Shown: positions 1-9,275 of the stretch, piece by piece
Numbering within the stretch: the first letter of the stretch is position 1
How the letters are laid out: each line of letters starts with the position of its first letter
Assembly (NCBI RefSeq): GCF_008806345.1
Contig: NZ_VZZJ01000024.1
Coordinates: forward strand, 1-64,000
Reading direction: 5' to 3'
DNA from: Methylobacterium planeticum
GTDB taxonomy: Bacteria; Pseudomonadota; Alphaproteobacteria; Rhizobiales; Beijerinckiaceae
Length of the DNA stretch: 64,000 nucleotides
Made by a program: the position numbers and the translations under genes
Notes under the pieces: generated by a model
What the model saw: the letters and a program-made list of their open reading frames with translations, nothing else
Told to the model about the DNA's origin: nothing
Databases searched by the model: none

Positions 1-2
1 AG

Positions 3-254
3 GCCGGCTGGCACATGACCAGGAAGCTCGTGATCCCGGCCAACATCACCCTGCTGCCGCTGCCAGCGGGCTCTCCCGAACTGAACCCGGTCGAGAACCT
101 CTGGCAATTCCTGCGCGAGAACTGGCTCGGCAACCGGATCTTCGCCTCATACGAGGCCATTCTCGACCAAAGCTGCGATGCCTGGAACAGACTCATCGAC
201 CAGCCCTGGCGCATCATGTCCATCGGCCTACGCGCATGGGCTCATGAGTTCTGA
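3..254 (+). mobile_element. IS630-family transposase, C-terminal fragment cut by the window edge
   Basis: The frame is open from the left edge and ends at a stop at 252-254. The peptide carries the typical C-terminal block of IS630-family DDE transposases: an AGWH stretch, then PELNPVENLW, whose glutamate belongs to the catalytic triad, then FLRENWLGNRIF. The N-terminal part lies outside the window, so I cannot tell whether the copy is intact. The element probably ends shortly after 254. It marks the left side of an island rich in defence genes. Confidence 0.85.
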
Positions 255-605
255 TCAGTGAGAGTTGGTATCAGAAGGGCGATCGCAAAGCCCATGAGCA
301 GGGTTCAGCTTGTGGACCGGCGTCGAAGCATGTTCCTATGAGAAGCTTCGCAAAGCCTTTGACAAATCTACAAGATCCGAGATTCAGGTGGGGTTACGAT
401 CGGCGCCGATCGTGTCCCCACCTCATGTGAAGCTCACCTGATATAGCAATGACCTAGACAGAGTTGTAGGAAAGGTAATGCTTCAACGCTGATCCACGAT
501 TATAGAGATCGGGAGTCTTTCCGGTTGCGCTCTATGGGAGGACGCAGCGGTTAACTGAAGGCACCTTGTGATTTGTTTTGCTAAAAAAGTCATTTGGGCA
601 TGCGG
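255..605. other. Intergenic, no gene seen
   Basis: About 350 bases between the transposase end and the 3' end of the DUF2357 gene. The first few dozen bases probably include the right end of the IS630 element. No convincing reading frame, RNA or repeat was found in the remainder. Confidence 0.5.
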
Positions 606-2210
606 CTATGAAGATGTGGCCCGAAACCAGCTAAAAACTGGCGCAGCCCAATCGTCCGCGTACAAGACAAGGGCGCCAAATTGATGAGCTGCAAGGTAAT
701 AAGCCTCGCTATATAAGGCAGCATCGTCCTGTAGATGGGGAACGATGATGTAGGCACCAGCCGCTGGCGTTCCGCCCATCCGCAAGCTATCCCGGTAACG
801 GTGGATATCGCCAAGAGCGTCGTGCACAGGCTTCCGCCCTGACCGGTACTTGGCGTCAAGGATGAGCCAGGACACGATATTGTCGCCCTTCCAGAGGGCA
901 AGCACGTAATCGGGAACGGCTTGTGCACTGAGGCTCGTTTGGGGAAACGATGCGTTCGCAGACTTGGCAGAATGGAATAGAGCTTGGTATGTGAGCTCCA
1001 GACGCTGGTCATGTGGTCCCTGCCATACCCATCTCGTCCGATCTTCCGGGCGGTCTTCGAGATCGTATTCCTTGATGGTGGCCACTTTGCAGGGAGCCCA
1101 GTCCGCTGAAAGATGGCTGCCAAGCTGAGCTGCGAGACGATAGAGAACGATGATTTCAAATAAATCGTAGCTGTTTTTTAGAGCGGCGTAAATGGTTTGT
1201 CCTGGCGCATAAGCCAAACCGGGATTCAGAAGGCGCTGTCCGCATCGATGGATTGCCAGAAATAGAGGCTGGTCTGGCAATGCCTGCAGGACAGCGTCAC
1301 TCATTGGTTCCGGAGGCACCGAACGAAACAGTGGCACCTTTAGAACCACCCCGATCCTGGTGTTCGCCTGCTCGACGCGCAACGCCAGCTCTTTCGCGTA
1401 GGCTTTGACGGCATCGTCAGGAATGCCGTGCTGGCGCGGTGATGCAAGCGTTCTGGCAGTTGCGCCCAAGCGTGCCTGCACCCGACGGAGCAGATGCACG
1501 ATGTAGCGGGTGAGGGGGTGATCGGTGATGGTCAGAGTTTCTGGCTGGTCAGCCATCGCGCGGGGATTGGGTAACGCGTCAGCAGGGGCTTCGCCTCTCA
1601 CGCCTGCCAGCTCAAGCGGACGCCGCGCCAGCCAGCGAACGGTCCTGAGATCAGCGCCACGGCTGAGATTCAGGGGGCCCACTGTCCTGACGCGTCTTAC
1701 GAGCGTCGGGGGAACGGCCAGCAGCCGCATCAGCAGCCTTTCCAGCAGCGGTAGCTGATGTTCGATGATAGCCGGGTGTACCGCGACCAAGCCATCATCA
1801 ACCAGCCTGCCGGCGGCCGCTCCCGGTGACATGCCCCAGGGTAGCGCCTGTGAGATGTCACTGAGCTCCCTGATCAGCGCGTCCCAACCGCCCGGCGCTA
1901 ACTTCTCTTGATGCGGACCGACGTCGAGCGTGATGTCGTGACGCACCAGCCCGTCAGATAGAGAAAACGATGTGCGCCCAGCCCAGCTGTCGATCCAATA
2001 AACGAATCGGGCTTCGAAGTCTCCGTCCGCCTGCTGTAAGCTCTCCGGTACGAGACGCTTGCCGCGGAGCTGAAGCTGCGGCAGGGCGGCCGTGCGGCTC
2101 GCCACAACCACGCAGTCCCCTTCCGAACAAAGAAAACCCTCGGGACCTTCATCCAGAGGCACCTCGACCCCGCCGACCAGCCGGGAGAGGCTGGGCGCAC
2201 TCAATACCAA
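606..2210 (-). CDS. DUF2357 / PD-(D/E)XK nuclease partner of a McrB-like ATPase
   Basis: A 534-residue protein with DUF2357-type organisation. The N-terminal and central parts are mostly helical. A C-terminal nuclease-like region (about residues 410-500) contains VPDYVLAL, then WLILDAKYRS, which fits the D...(D/E)xK core of the PDDEXK_7 class seen in McrC-like proteins. It likely supplies the cleavage activity for the AAA ATPase just upstream, as in type IV McrBC-like restriction. The start is uncertain: TTG at 2210 gives the longest frame, and a second TTG at 2204 overlaps the ATPase stop as TTGA, a typical sign of translational coupling. Target and modification specificity cannot be read from the sequence. 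Confidence 0.8.
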   Translation of the reverse strand: MVLSAPSLSRLVGGVEVPLDEGPEGFLCSEGDCVVVASRTAALPQLQLRGKRLVPESLQQADGDFEARFVYWIDSWAGRTSFSLSDGLVRHDITLDVGPHQEKLAPGGWDALIRELSDISQALPWGMSPGAAAGRLVDDGLVAVHPAIIEHQLPLLERLLMRLLAVPPTLVRRVRTVGPLNLSRGADLRTVRWLARRPLELAGVRGEAPADALPNPRAMADQPETLTITDHPLTRYIVHLLRRVQARLGATARTLASPRQHGIPDDAVKAYAKELALRVEQANTRIGVVLKVPLFRSVPPEPMSDAVLQALPDQPLFLAIHRCGQRLLNPGLAYAPGQTIYAALKNSYDLFEIIVLYRLAAQLGSHLSADWAPCKVATIKEYDLEDRPEDRTRWVWQGPHDQRLELTYQALFHSAKSANASFPQTSLSAQAVPDYVLALWKGDNIVSWLILDAKYRSGRKPVHDALGDIHRYRDSLRMGGTPAAGAYIIVPHLQDDAALYSEAYYLAAHQFGALVLYADDWAAPVFSWFRATSS

Positions 2211-4510
2211 AACCTCACTGCACCCATCTCCTGCAGCGTCGCCCGCATCTGGGTGAGCTTGTCGGTGCAGCGCGTTAGATTGGCAGCCTTGGTCACCTCG
2301 AGCACCTTATCGATCGCCTTGGGTAGCTCGCCGCCGCTGTCGCCGCGCACCTTGGGAAGCACCTTCGCTAGGATGGCGACATCGAGCGCGATATCTCGCT
2401 CGGCTTCCGCATAAGTCATGACAAAGCCGAGCACCTCGTCGCAGGTGCGGTAGCCGAAGTGACGACGGGCTGGCTTAAGGGCCTCCGCCAGCTGCTTCAG
2501 CACGGGCTGCACGAAGTCAACTGCGGTCTTTGCGTTCTCTCTCGCTGCCGCAACCTGGGACCAGCGCTCCAGATCAACGTCCCAAAACTCGAAGGTGAAT
2601 GCCCGATCCAGAACCTTGTCCGAGAACGGATACGTCGTCTCGTCCATGTTGACTGTGCCCATGACGAAGAGGTTGCTCGGCCACGCGATCGAAGATGGAA
2701 TGGCATCAACAGCATCGCGATTGGCGTGGATAGTCAGACGGCCGTTGCGGCCTTCCATAGCGGATAGGAATGGCGCGAAATAATGCTCGACGCGCGCTAG
2801 GTTCATCTCATCGAGGCAGAGAAAGTACGGCTTGTCGGGATTGGTGTGGGCAGCGAGCAGAAGCTGCAGGGCTGGCGTTTCCTGGAAGATTGGCGGATTT
2901 GCTAGCGGATTGACGAAGCCGAGCAGGCCTGTGGGGTCGGTCCAATCCGGCCATACGGCGACCTGAGCGTAATGTGCCCTCAGCTGCAGGCCACGCGCTT
3001 CGCAGTAAGCCTGGGCGTATCCACGCGCGATCGACGTCTTGCCTGTACCAGAGAGACCCGCCAGCAGGACGAAACGCTTGCCTTCCGCTGAATGAAGCGC
3101 GGCATGCAGCATGCAGATCTGGGCATCGGTAAAGATCAGCGATCTTAGGTGATCATCATGATGGAAGCGTACTAGGATTTCGTCAGCCGACGGTGCGACG
3201 AAGTCGGGAACCAGAGATGTCGTTTCTCCCTGGACGGCTTCTTCTGTCGCTTTCTCATCCGGCAGTTCATTGCTGAGCAGCAGGGACGGTATTTTCAGTT
3301 CATTTGGCAGGCCGCTTCGCCAGTACTCGCCTGTCTCGGTGAGGTTGATAATTGCTTGTTTGCCTACGCCTTTGATCTCGACGAGGTTAAGGTCGCGCAT
3401 CCAAGCTACCAGCTGATTCGGCGCAAAGTCTGTCGTCCAGCGCGGGTAGTAGCTACGACACTTCTGCGAGACGTCGAGTCGGGTTAGTGTTCCTGCTTCG
3501 CCGAGATCGTCGAGTACATGTGCAAAACCGAAGACTGTGCGGACCATGATAGGTGTGAGAACGTCGGCGGGAGTTTCGCCATCCAAGAGGGCTTTGCCGG
3601 CCAACGTTGGACGGTATGAACCGCTTTCGACTGCTAAGAGGCCTAATGACGGGGCCTGGGACAGCACATTAACGCGCGAAGCACTGCTAAGTGTCGGGGC
3701 TTCTTCGGAAATTAGCTGCAACAAGGACTCCCGATCGTTCCCATTCTCTGCTCCTCGGATAATAGAAAGAAGCAGATCAAGATTACGTGAAACGTAGCTT
3801 ATACCTTTGCGCTGCATTTTAGCTGGTAGAACCGCAAGCTGCGGGGTATCGATGGCCTTAGCGCCCGTCACCTCGGGTTTGGCGATAGCATCTGGCGGTT
3901 TTGGGCTAATTTGCTTCCATACGTGCCAGGAGAACTGGCTATACAGGACGTGATCGGTCAGGGATGTCTCAGCTCCCAACGCTTCACGCAAAGCTTGCCT
4001 GGCAATGACATGCTGCCCAATGAAATCAAGGTCGTGCGATGGTTGCTCTAGCCAAACCCTGAAACGATTGGTTCGTGATCTGTCTACCAGACATAACATC
4101 TCGCCTGGCCGCATCCCCCAGAGCAATCGCGCCAATCTGGCGAATGGCCTCTTCGAATTATATTTCGGCGACACTAAGCCAATTATTTTATTGTACTCAG
4201 CATTCAGGTAGCTAGCACGGGCAATCAAATCTGGGGGCGCCGCCCACTGCTTTAACTGCCAGAGTGCTTCGACGACTTCAGCGTCGCTGTACGCACCTTG
4301 CACGCCAACGGCGTTACCAGGTCCAATACTGGCGATGTCTTCTAGCTCCCATAAATATCGCTGAAAATCCAGCGTGCGAAATTCCTGTTCGGAAACAGAA
4401 GATATTTTTTCGAAGGCTAATACACAAGAGGCCTCCCAATCATGGTCGTGATTAGGAAGAAAGGCATCATAATAGCTTGATTTTACTTCTATAGCCTTCT
4501 CGGGCCGCAT
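2201..4510 (-). CDS. McrB-like AAA+ ATPase/GTPase of a type IV restriction-like system
   Basis: A 769-residue protein. The N-terminal 450 residues resemble no domain I know and probably recognise the target. The C-terminal McrB-type AAA+ module has Walker A LSGTGKTSIA, Walker B FLCLDEMNLARVEHYF and the sensor region GTVNMDETTYPFSDKVLDRA, which is highly typical of McrB and its relatives. The ATG at 4510 lies 24 bases after the stop of the helicase-nuclease gene, and the DUF2357 gene overlaps its 3' end, so the three form one operon. Expected role: NTP-driven remodelling or translocation on foreign nucleic acid that activates the DUF2357 nuclease. The role is inferred from family. Confidence 0.85.
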   Translation of the reverse strand: MRPEKAIEVKSSYYDAFLPNHDHDWEASCVLAFEKISSVSEQEFRTLDFQRYLWELEDIASIGPGNAVGVQGAYSDAEVVEALWQLKQWAAPPDLIARASYLNAEYNKIIGLVSPKYNSKRPFARLARLLWGMRPGEMLCLVDRSRTNRFRVWLEQPSHDLDFIGQHVIARQALREALGAETSLTDHVLYSQFSWHVWKQISPKPPDAIAKPEVTGAKAIDTPQLAVLPAKMQRKGISYVSRNLDLLLSIIRGAENGNDRESLLQLISEEAPTLSSASRVNVLSQAPSLGLLAVESGSYRPTLAGKALLDGETPADVLTPIMVRTVFGFAHVLDDLGEAGTLTRLDVSQKCRSYYPRWTTDFAPNQLVAWMRDLNLVEIKGVGKQAIINLTETGEYWRSGLPNELKIPSLLLSNELPDEKATEEAVQGETTSLVPDFVAPSADEILVRFHHDDHLRSLIFTDAQICMLHAALHSAEGKRFVLLAGLSGTGKTSIARGYAQAYCEARGLQLRAHYAQVAVWPDWTDPTGLLGFVNPLANPPIFQETPALQLLLAAHTNPDKPYFLCLDEMNLARVEHYFAPFLSAMEGRNGRLTIHANRDAVDAIPSSIAWPSNLFVMGTVNMDETTYPFSDKVLDRAFTFEFWDVDLERWSQVAAARENAKTAVDFVQPVLKQLAEALKPARRHFGYRTCDEVLGFVMTYAEAERDIALDVAILAKVLPKVRGDSGGELPKAIDKVLEVTKAANLTRCTDKLTQMRATLQEMGAVRFWY

Positions 4511-4534
4511 GCCATTTCCTCAATATTGACTATT

Positions 4535-7500
4535 TTAATCACCGGCTGCATAGGCTTCCGCCCAGCAGAATACATTCGCCAACCGCATCTCGTCGACACT
4601 GCGCGCGACGAGGTCGAGCAGTCCGGGCGAGGCAATCAGGACAGCAAGACAGCGTGCGCGGCTGATCGCGACGTTGAAGCGGTTGCGCGACAGCAAAAAA
4701 GCGGCGTCGCGCGGCATGTCTTCTGCGCCGGAGGTTGCCATCGAGACCAGCACCACTTCCGCCTCCTGGCCCTGGAAGCGGTCAACGGTGCCGACTCGGG
4801 CGCCTTCGGGCAGATTCGCGCGAAGGAGGTTGACCTGCATGTTGTAGGGCGCGACCACAAGAATGTCGGCGAGTTTGAGCTGGCGCTCTTTCCCGTCGCG
4901 TTCAATGACACGCTGGCCAAGGAGGCTCTCGAAAAGCGCAACTACTTTGACTGCTTCTACCTTGGATTTCTGCCGGCAGCCGGTGTGCATTACCGGGTGA
5001 AAGGCGAGGCCGGTTGCTTTGAGCGCAGAATGGGCATCGCGGTCCAGCACTAGCCGCTGCACGGCGCAGCCAACTTCTGAATGGAGCTGTCCGTCATAAA
5101 CCGCGGCGGAGACGAAGCGGCAGAGATCGGGGTGCATCCGCCACGTCTGGGAGAGGAAGATGCCCCGATCGGGTGGCACCACCGCGTGTCCCTCGAGCAG
5201 GTAGTCGAGGGCGGACAGACCGCTTTCGCGTGGATGCGCGCCCTGAATGGGTTGGGAGAGCTGCATCTGATCGCCGATGAGCACGACCGACTTCGCGGCC
5301 TGCGCCATCGCCACGAGATTTCCGAGTGAAACCTGCCCTGCTTCATCTACGAATAGCACGTCGCGACTAACCTGCAACTCCTCGCGCGCGAACAGCCAAG
5401 CCGTGCCGGCCAAGATAGGCATGGCCGGATCAATCTTCTTGTTGTCGGTCACGCTCTGGATGAAGCCAGCGCCCTCATAGCCGTCGCCCTCGCCATCCTT
5501 CTTCTGGCCGCGGATCGCGGGCCGCCGCCCCTCTTCGATCAGCCGGGCCTCAACTGCGTGCAGAACGTTGTCGATGGCCTTGTGGCTGTTGGAGGCGATA
5601 CCGACGGTCTTGCCGTCGGCAATCAGGGCCGCAATCAGGTGTGAAGTTGTGTATGTCTTGCCGGCACCTGGCGGCCCCTGGATAACCAGCCAGGAGCGGT
5701 CTAGGCCGCGTACGGCGGCGATGGCGGCCGTCAGCAATCGGCGTGGGTCGTCCCGCGCATCTAGCGCGATAATGGGCAGTCCCGCTTCTCGGCCTGAAAT
5801 GCGCGGCGGCTCGCGGCGAAGGAGGGCGGCGACATGGGGGAAGGCAGCCCCGCCCTTGGCGACGTCCGCAGCCACCCGCCATACCGCATCCCGCAGCACG
5901 TCAGTGCCGATCGGTCCGCCGGGGATGAGACAGGCGGCTTCGGGCAGCGGGCCGGCCTTGCTGCCGCGTTTGACGGTCACCCTGCGCGTGGCCTCGTCAA
6001 TCGCGACGATGGTACCAGCAGGTTCCCCCGTCGCAGCGAGATGTATGGCACTGCCCTTGCGCAGCTTGGTCTCCTGCTCGGGATAGCGGAAGCGGAAGGT
6101 CAGGCTGCGCTTATCGGCGCCGATCCAGTCATCCCCGTCGCGAATGCAGCCACCGAGGCACTCCTCGTCATCCTGCAGCTCATCCGCGCCGCGGTCCTGG
6201 CGATCGAAGAAGGACCACCAGGCCGGCTTGGCCTCGCGGCGGTGGAAACCTACTAGATCTGCCATGAGCTGCCGGGCGGCGAAATCCGGCGCGGTTGCAT
6301 CGCCTGCAATCGAAGTTTCTAGCTCGGACTGGGCCCGCTCATGCGCCTCTCGGTTCAGGCGCTTCTCGCGCTCCTCAATGGTTTCGACGACGACCGCTTC
6401 CGGCGGGGCGACGATGCCTGCGACTTCCGCCAGCTGCGCGAGCCAGTTCCGCAGCAACAGCGTCGAGAGGCAGTCATCGCGGTTGTAGTCGCGAATAGCA
6501 TCGAGGCTCCGTTGCTCGCCGGTCTGCCGCCAGTGATCGTAGATGACGAGACTGTCCCCACCGGAGACAACCTCGGTGGCGCGCTTGGGCATGTAGAATC
6601 GCTCAAGGCTCTTGATCGAGTAGCTGGCCTCGCCCACGCGCACGCCTTCGCGCACAACCTGGTAGAGATCGATCATGCGCTCGGCGCGCAGCAGCTTGTC
6701 GACGGCTTCCTCGGCAACAGCATGCATCGAAGCTAGGCGTCGCAGCGCGGTTTTCTCGTAGGGCGCGTAGTGATAGAGATGCGCTCCGGGCGCCCGCTCC
6801 AGACGCCGCGTCAGAAACGCCATCAGCTCGGCGAGAGCGACCTTTTCTTGTGCGCGGTCATGCGCCCAGATGGCAAGGAACCGGCAGGCTGGATGCCCGG
6901 GCACGGGCTCACCTTCGGTATCGCCGGGCTGCGCCTGCCAGAGGATGCCGCAGAGATATTCGAGACCACCCGGATGCATGGGGTCGCCTTCGAAGTCGAA
7001 GAAGAGATCGTCGGGATCGGAAGGCGGCAGGCGCGCCAGCCCCTGGCCGCCAACGGGCGGCAGGAGCTCGTAGATACCCCGTTTCTCGGCTGCGCTTTGT
7101 TTTTGCAGACGGGCCTGCTGGATAAGACGAGCGAGTGTCTCGCTGCCGATGCCAGCAATGCGGTTCTCAGCGCATGAACCCAGCAGCGCGGCAGTCGCTA
7201 CCCCAGCGGTCAACAGATGCTGGCGTTGCTTGCGCGTGATGCCGGCGACGCGGCTCACATGGTCGGCGGCTTCCCAGGCGGTTTCGCAACTGGGCGCCCA
7301 ATCACACTTGCCGCAGTAGGCGCAGGGCTCAGGCAGCAGGCCCGTCGGCAGGTCATCGGCAAAGCGTTCGAGACGGGTCGCGGCACGGCGGACGTAGTGG
7401 CGGACCTCTGCCAGCCGGAAGCGCTCGACGACGTATGGCGTGGCGGGGTCGCGGCTACCGAGCATCAGCGCGCCGAACTCGACGACGCGTCCTTGCACTT

Positions 7501-7975
7501 TTTCGAGCAAATCGCCGTAGAGCGCGATCTGCATCACGTGTTCGGGTTTGGCGTGGTGCGCCAGTTTGGCGTCCCAGGGTTCGTAGGACCATTGCCAGCG
7601 TTGCGAGGGCTGATCGACGCGCACGAGATAGTCGGCGTAGCCGATCCAGTTGCGATCAGCTAAGGCCGCCTGCGTGATCAGCCGCGCGCCTTCATTCATA
7701 GCCCGGTCGGTTTCGGCCATCCGGCTTACCAGAGAGCCGGAAGAGATCTGCACAGGCGGCCCATGATCGCGAGCGAGCGCGGCCGTGCAATACGCTTCGT
7801 GCTCGTGTCCCTTGCGCTGGATCAGCTCGGCCTGCGGATCAGCCGCACTCACCGCTGCTTCACGCAAGCCGCGCCGATGCTCCAGCGTCCAGGCGGCGGA
7901 TGCGGAGCAGCCGAGAAACGTTGCCAGAAAAGTGGGTGAGAGGCGGCTCATCGCCGGCCGTGTCGTTCCCGTCAT
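4535..7975 (-). CDS. TM0106-type RecB-like nuclease / DEDD exonuclease / SF1 (Dna2-Upf1-like) helicase
   Basis: A very large protein (about 1146 residues from ATG 7975; the in-frame TTG at 8041 is less likely). An N-terminal RecB-like nuclease region ends in a cysteine cluster (CAYCGKCDWAPSC) that suggests an Fe-S or zinc site. A YprB/DEDD-type exonuclease segment follows (FDFEGDP). A C-terminal SF1 helicase has Walker A GPPGAGKTYTTSH, Walker B FVDEAGQ, LIGDQMQLSQP and TVDRFQGQEAEVV. This domain order is typical of TM0106-family proteins. It is first in the operon with the McrB-like ATPase and DUF2357 nuclease, suggesting a three-component system that unwinds and degrades the target. The alternative is a DNA-repair helicase that happens to be co-located. 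Confidence 0.85.
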   Translation of the reverse strand: MTGTTRPAMSRLSPTFLATFLGCSASAAWTLEHRRGLREAAVSAADPQAELIQRKGHEHEAYCTAALARDHGPPVQISSGSLVSRMAETDRAMNEGARLITQAALADRNWIGYADYLVRVDQPSQRWQWSYEPWDAKLAHHAKPEHVMQIALYGDLLEKVQGRVVEFGALMLGSRDPATPYVVERFRLAEVRHYVRRAATRLERFADDLPTGLLPEPCAYCGKCDWAPSCETAWEAADHVSRVAGITRKQRQHLLTAGVATAALLGSCAENRIAGIGSETLARLIQQARLQKQSAAEKRGIYELLPPVGGQGLARLPPSDPDDLFFDFEGDPMHPGGLEYLCGILWQAQPGDTEGEPVPGHPACRFLAIWAHDRAQEKVALAELMAFLTRRLERAPGAHLYHYAPYEKTALRRLASMHAVAEEAVDKLLRAERMIDLYQVVREGVRVGEASYSIKSLERFYMPKRATEVVSGGDSLVIYDHWRQTGEQRSLDAIRDYNRDDCLSTLLLRNWLAQLAEVAGIVAPPEAVVVETIEEREKRLNREAHERAQSELETSIAGDATAPDFAARQLMADLVGFHRREAKPAWWSFFDRQDRGADELQDDEECLGGCIRDGDDWIGADKRSLTFRFRYPEQETKLRKGSAIHLAATGEPAGTIVAIDEATRRVTVKRGSKAGPLPEAACLIPGGPIGTDVLRDAVWRVAADVAKGGAAFPHVAALLRREPPRISGREAGLPIIALDARDDPRRLLTAAIAAVRGLDRSWLVIQGPPGAGKTYTTSHLIAALIADGKTVGIASNSHKAIDNVLHAVEARLIEEGRRPAIRGQKKDGEGDGYEGAGFIQSVTDNKKIDPAMPILAGTAWLFAREELQVSRDVLFVDEAGQVSLGNLVAMAQAAKSVVLIGDQMQLSQPIQGAHPRESGLSALDYLLEGHAVVPPDRGIFLSQTWRMHPDLCRFVSAAVYDGQLHSEVGCAVQRLVLDRDAHSALKATGLAFHPVMHTGCRQKSKVEAVKVVALFESLLGQRVIERDGKERQLKLADILVVAPYNMQVNLLRANLPEGARVGTVDRFQGQEAEVVLVSMATSGAEDMPRDAAFLLSRNRFNVAISRARCLAVLIASPGLLDLVARSVDEMRLANVFCWAEAYAAGD

Positions 7976-8200
7976 AGACCCCTGCCCGGCAATCTGATGT
8001 TGCTTGGGGTCAATGGTGCCGACGAAACGGCGCGGTGGCAAGTTGCAAAAACGCCCTGACCCAGGAAAATTAGAAGGATATAGCCGCGCACTCCTGGCCT
8101 TCGCTGAGAACTGGGTCGAGCATCCGCCACGTCAAACAGCGTCATCCTCGGCCCTCCATTAGAGCCACACCGCTGACGTCGCATTTGAGACACTGGAAGA

Positions 8201-8985
8201 CTAAACGATTTCACCGTTTTCTTGAAGATAATCGAGGCACGGCGCCACGATACCTGGCCACTGTTTAGCTAAGCAATTTCGAGACGGGTGATGATGAAAG
8301 AAAGCCAGAGTTCCCAACTTTAAGATCTCTATGGCCAAGCCCGGCATGATTTGTGGAATTGGAAGGTTACTCCATTGGAGACCCTCGGTTGTCAGCGCAC
8401 GGAGAAATGGCGCCTTCAGCCTCGCCCCATGGAATATAGCTAGCCGGGGTCTCATAAGGCGAAGCTCCGCCAGAAGATGGTGTGCGCAATTCCTCAGCAT
8501 GGGAAGCGTAGCTCTCGAAGTCGCACTATCGACGTCGGTCCGAACACATTTCACAAGGTTTGGTTGCACAATCATATTAAGAATGCAGTTAGGCGTGCTT
8601 GGGTTAGCCGCTTTTCTGCATTTCTTTTGTTGCAAACATACTTTGCAAGCGGTTCCTTGCTGACCGAGGAACGCGACCGCCGTTCTTACAACACCTTGGT
8701 AATGCTGATTGAACCCGTTCCCTGGCCTTGATAGTGATTACTTATCCCGAGCGTCCGCTGATGATAGTCGTTAGAAATATGATCTCGATGATCGATGCCA
8801 ATGCACGCTATCTTTGGATGCACATTGACGTATTTAGATCCTACGAAGCTCATTGAGCAACCTGATCCGCCACCCATGTTACCATTAGTGGATGCGTTAC
8901 ATTGATTGAACAATGTACAGGCAAACGCAACAGGTATTATATTGCGACTTGCAGCCAAGATCGTGAGATCATCAATTAGTGGCAT
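8201..8985 (-). pseudogene. Uracil-DNA-glycosylase-like protein gene split by a frameshift
   Basis: Two overlapping frames together read like one protein of the uracil-DNA glycosylase fold. The first (from ATG 8985) gives a glycine/cysteine-rich start and PKIACIGIDHRDHIS, matching the motif-1 strand and loop. The second, open below about 8737, continues NQHYQGVVRTA, a cysteine cluster CKVCLQQKKC, AELRLMRPRLAIFHGA and the motif-2-like FFHHHPSR. The switch must lie at about 8690-8737; in each frame alone the protein is incomplete. This is either a true frameshift mutation or a base-calling error. The cysteine spacing would allow an Fe-S cluster, as in families 4 and 5. The function (base excision, or restriction of modified DNA) is inferred only. 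Confidence 0.55.
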
Positions 8986-9275
8986 GTGCTCCCTCTAACG
9001 CATTCGTCGAACGGCGCGTACCTACAACGCGCAAGTCTACTCCGCGGCTAAGTTCCAGCACCTTCAGGCAGCCACCCGTCCGATACCATTGCCTCATGAT
9101 CTCGGGCGTAATGTTTTGCTTTGAGGATCAAAGTTCTGTATTATTTCAACCATAGGTAGATATTGTTCCGATCGAAGTTGAAGTGCGTCGTTCAGGTCGC
9201 ATGGGCCTACGCAGGTCCTGAGCTCATCCGCATGGTCCCGTGATAGGTGCCGGGTTTGAAGGAGGCACCGAAGGG

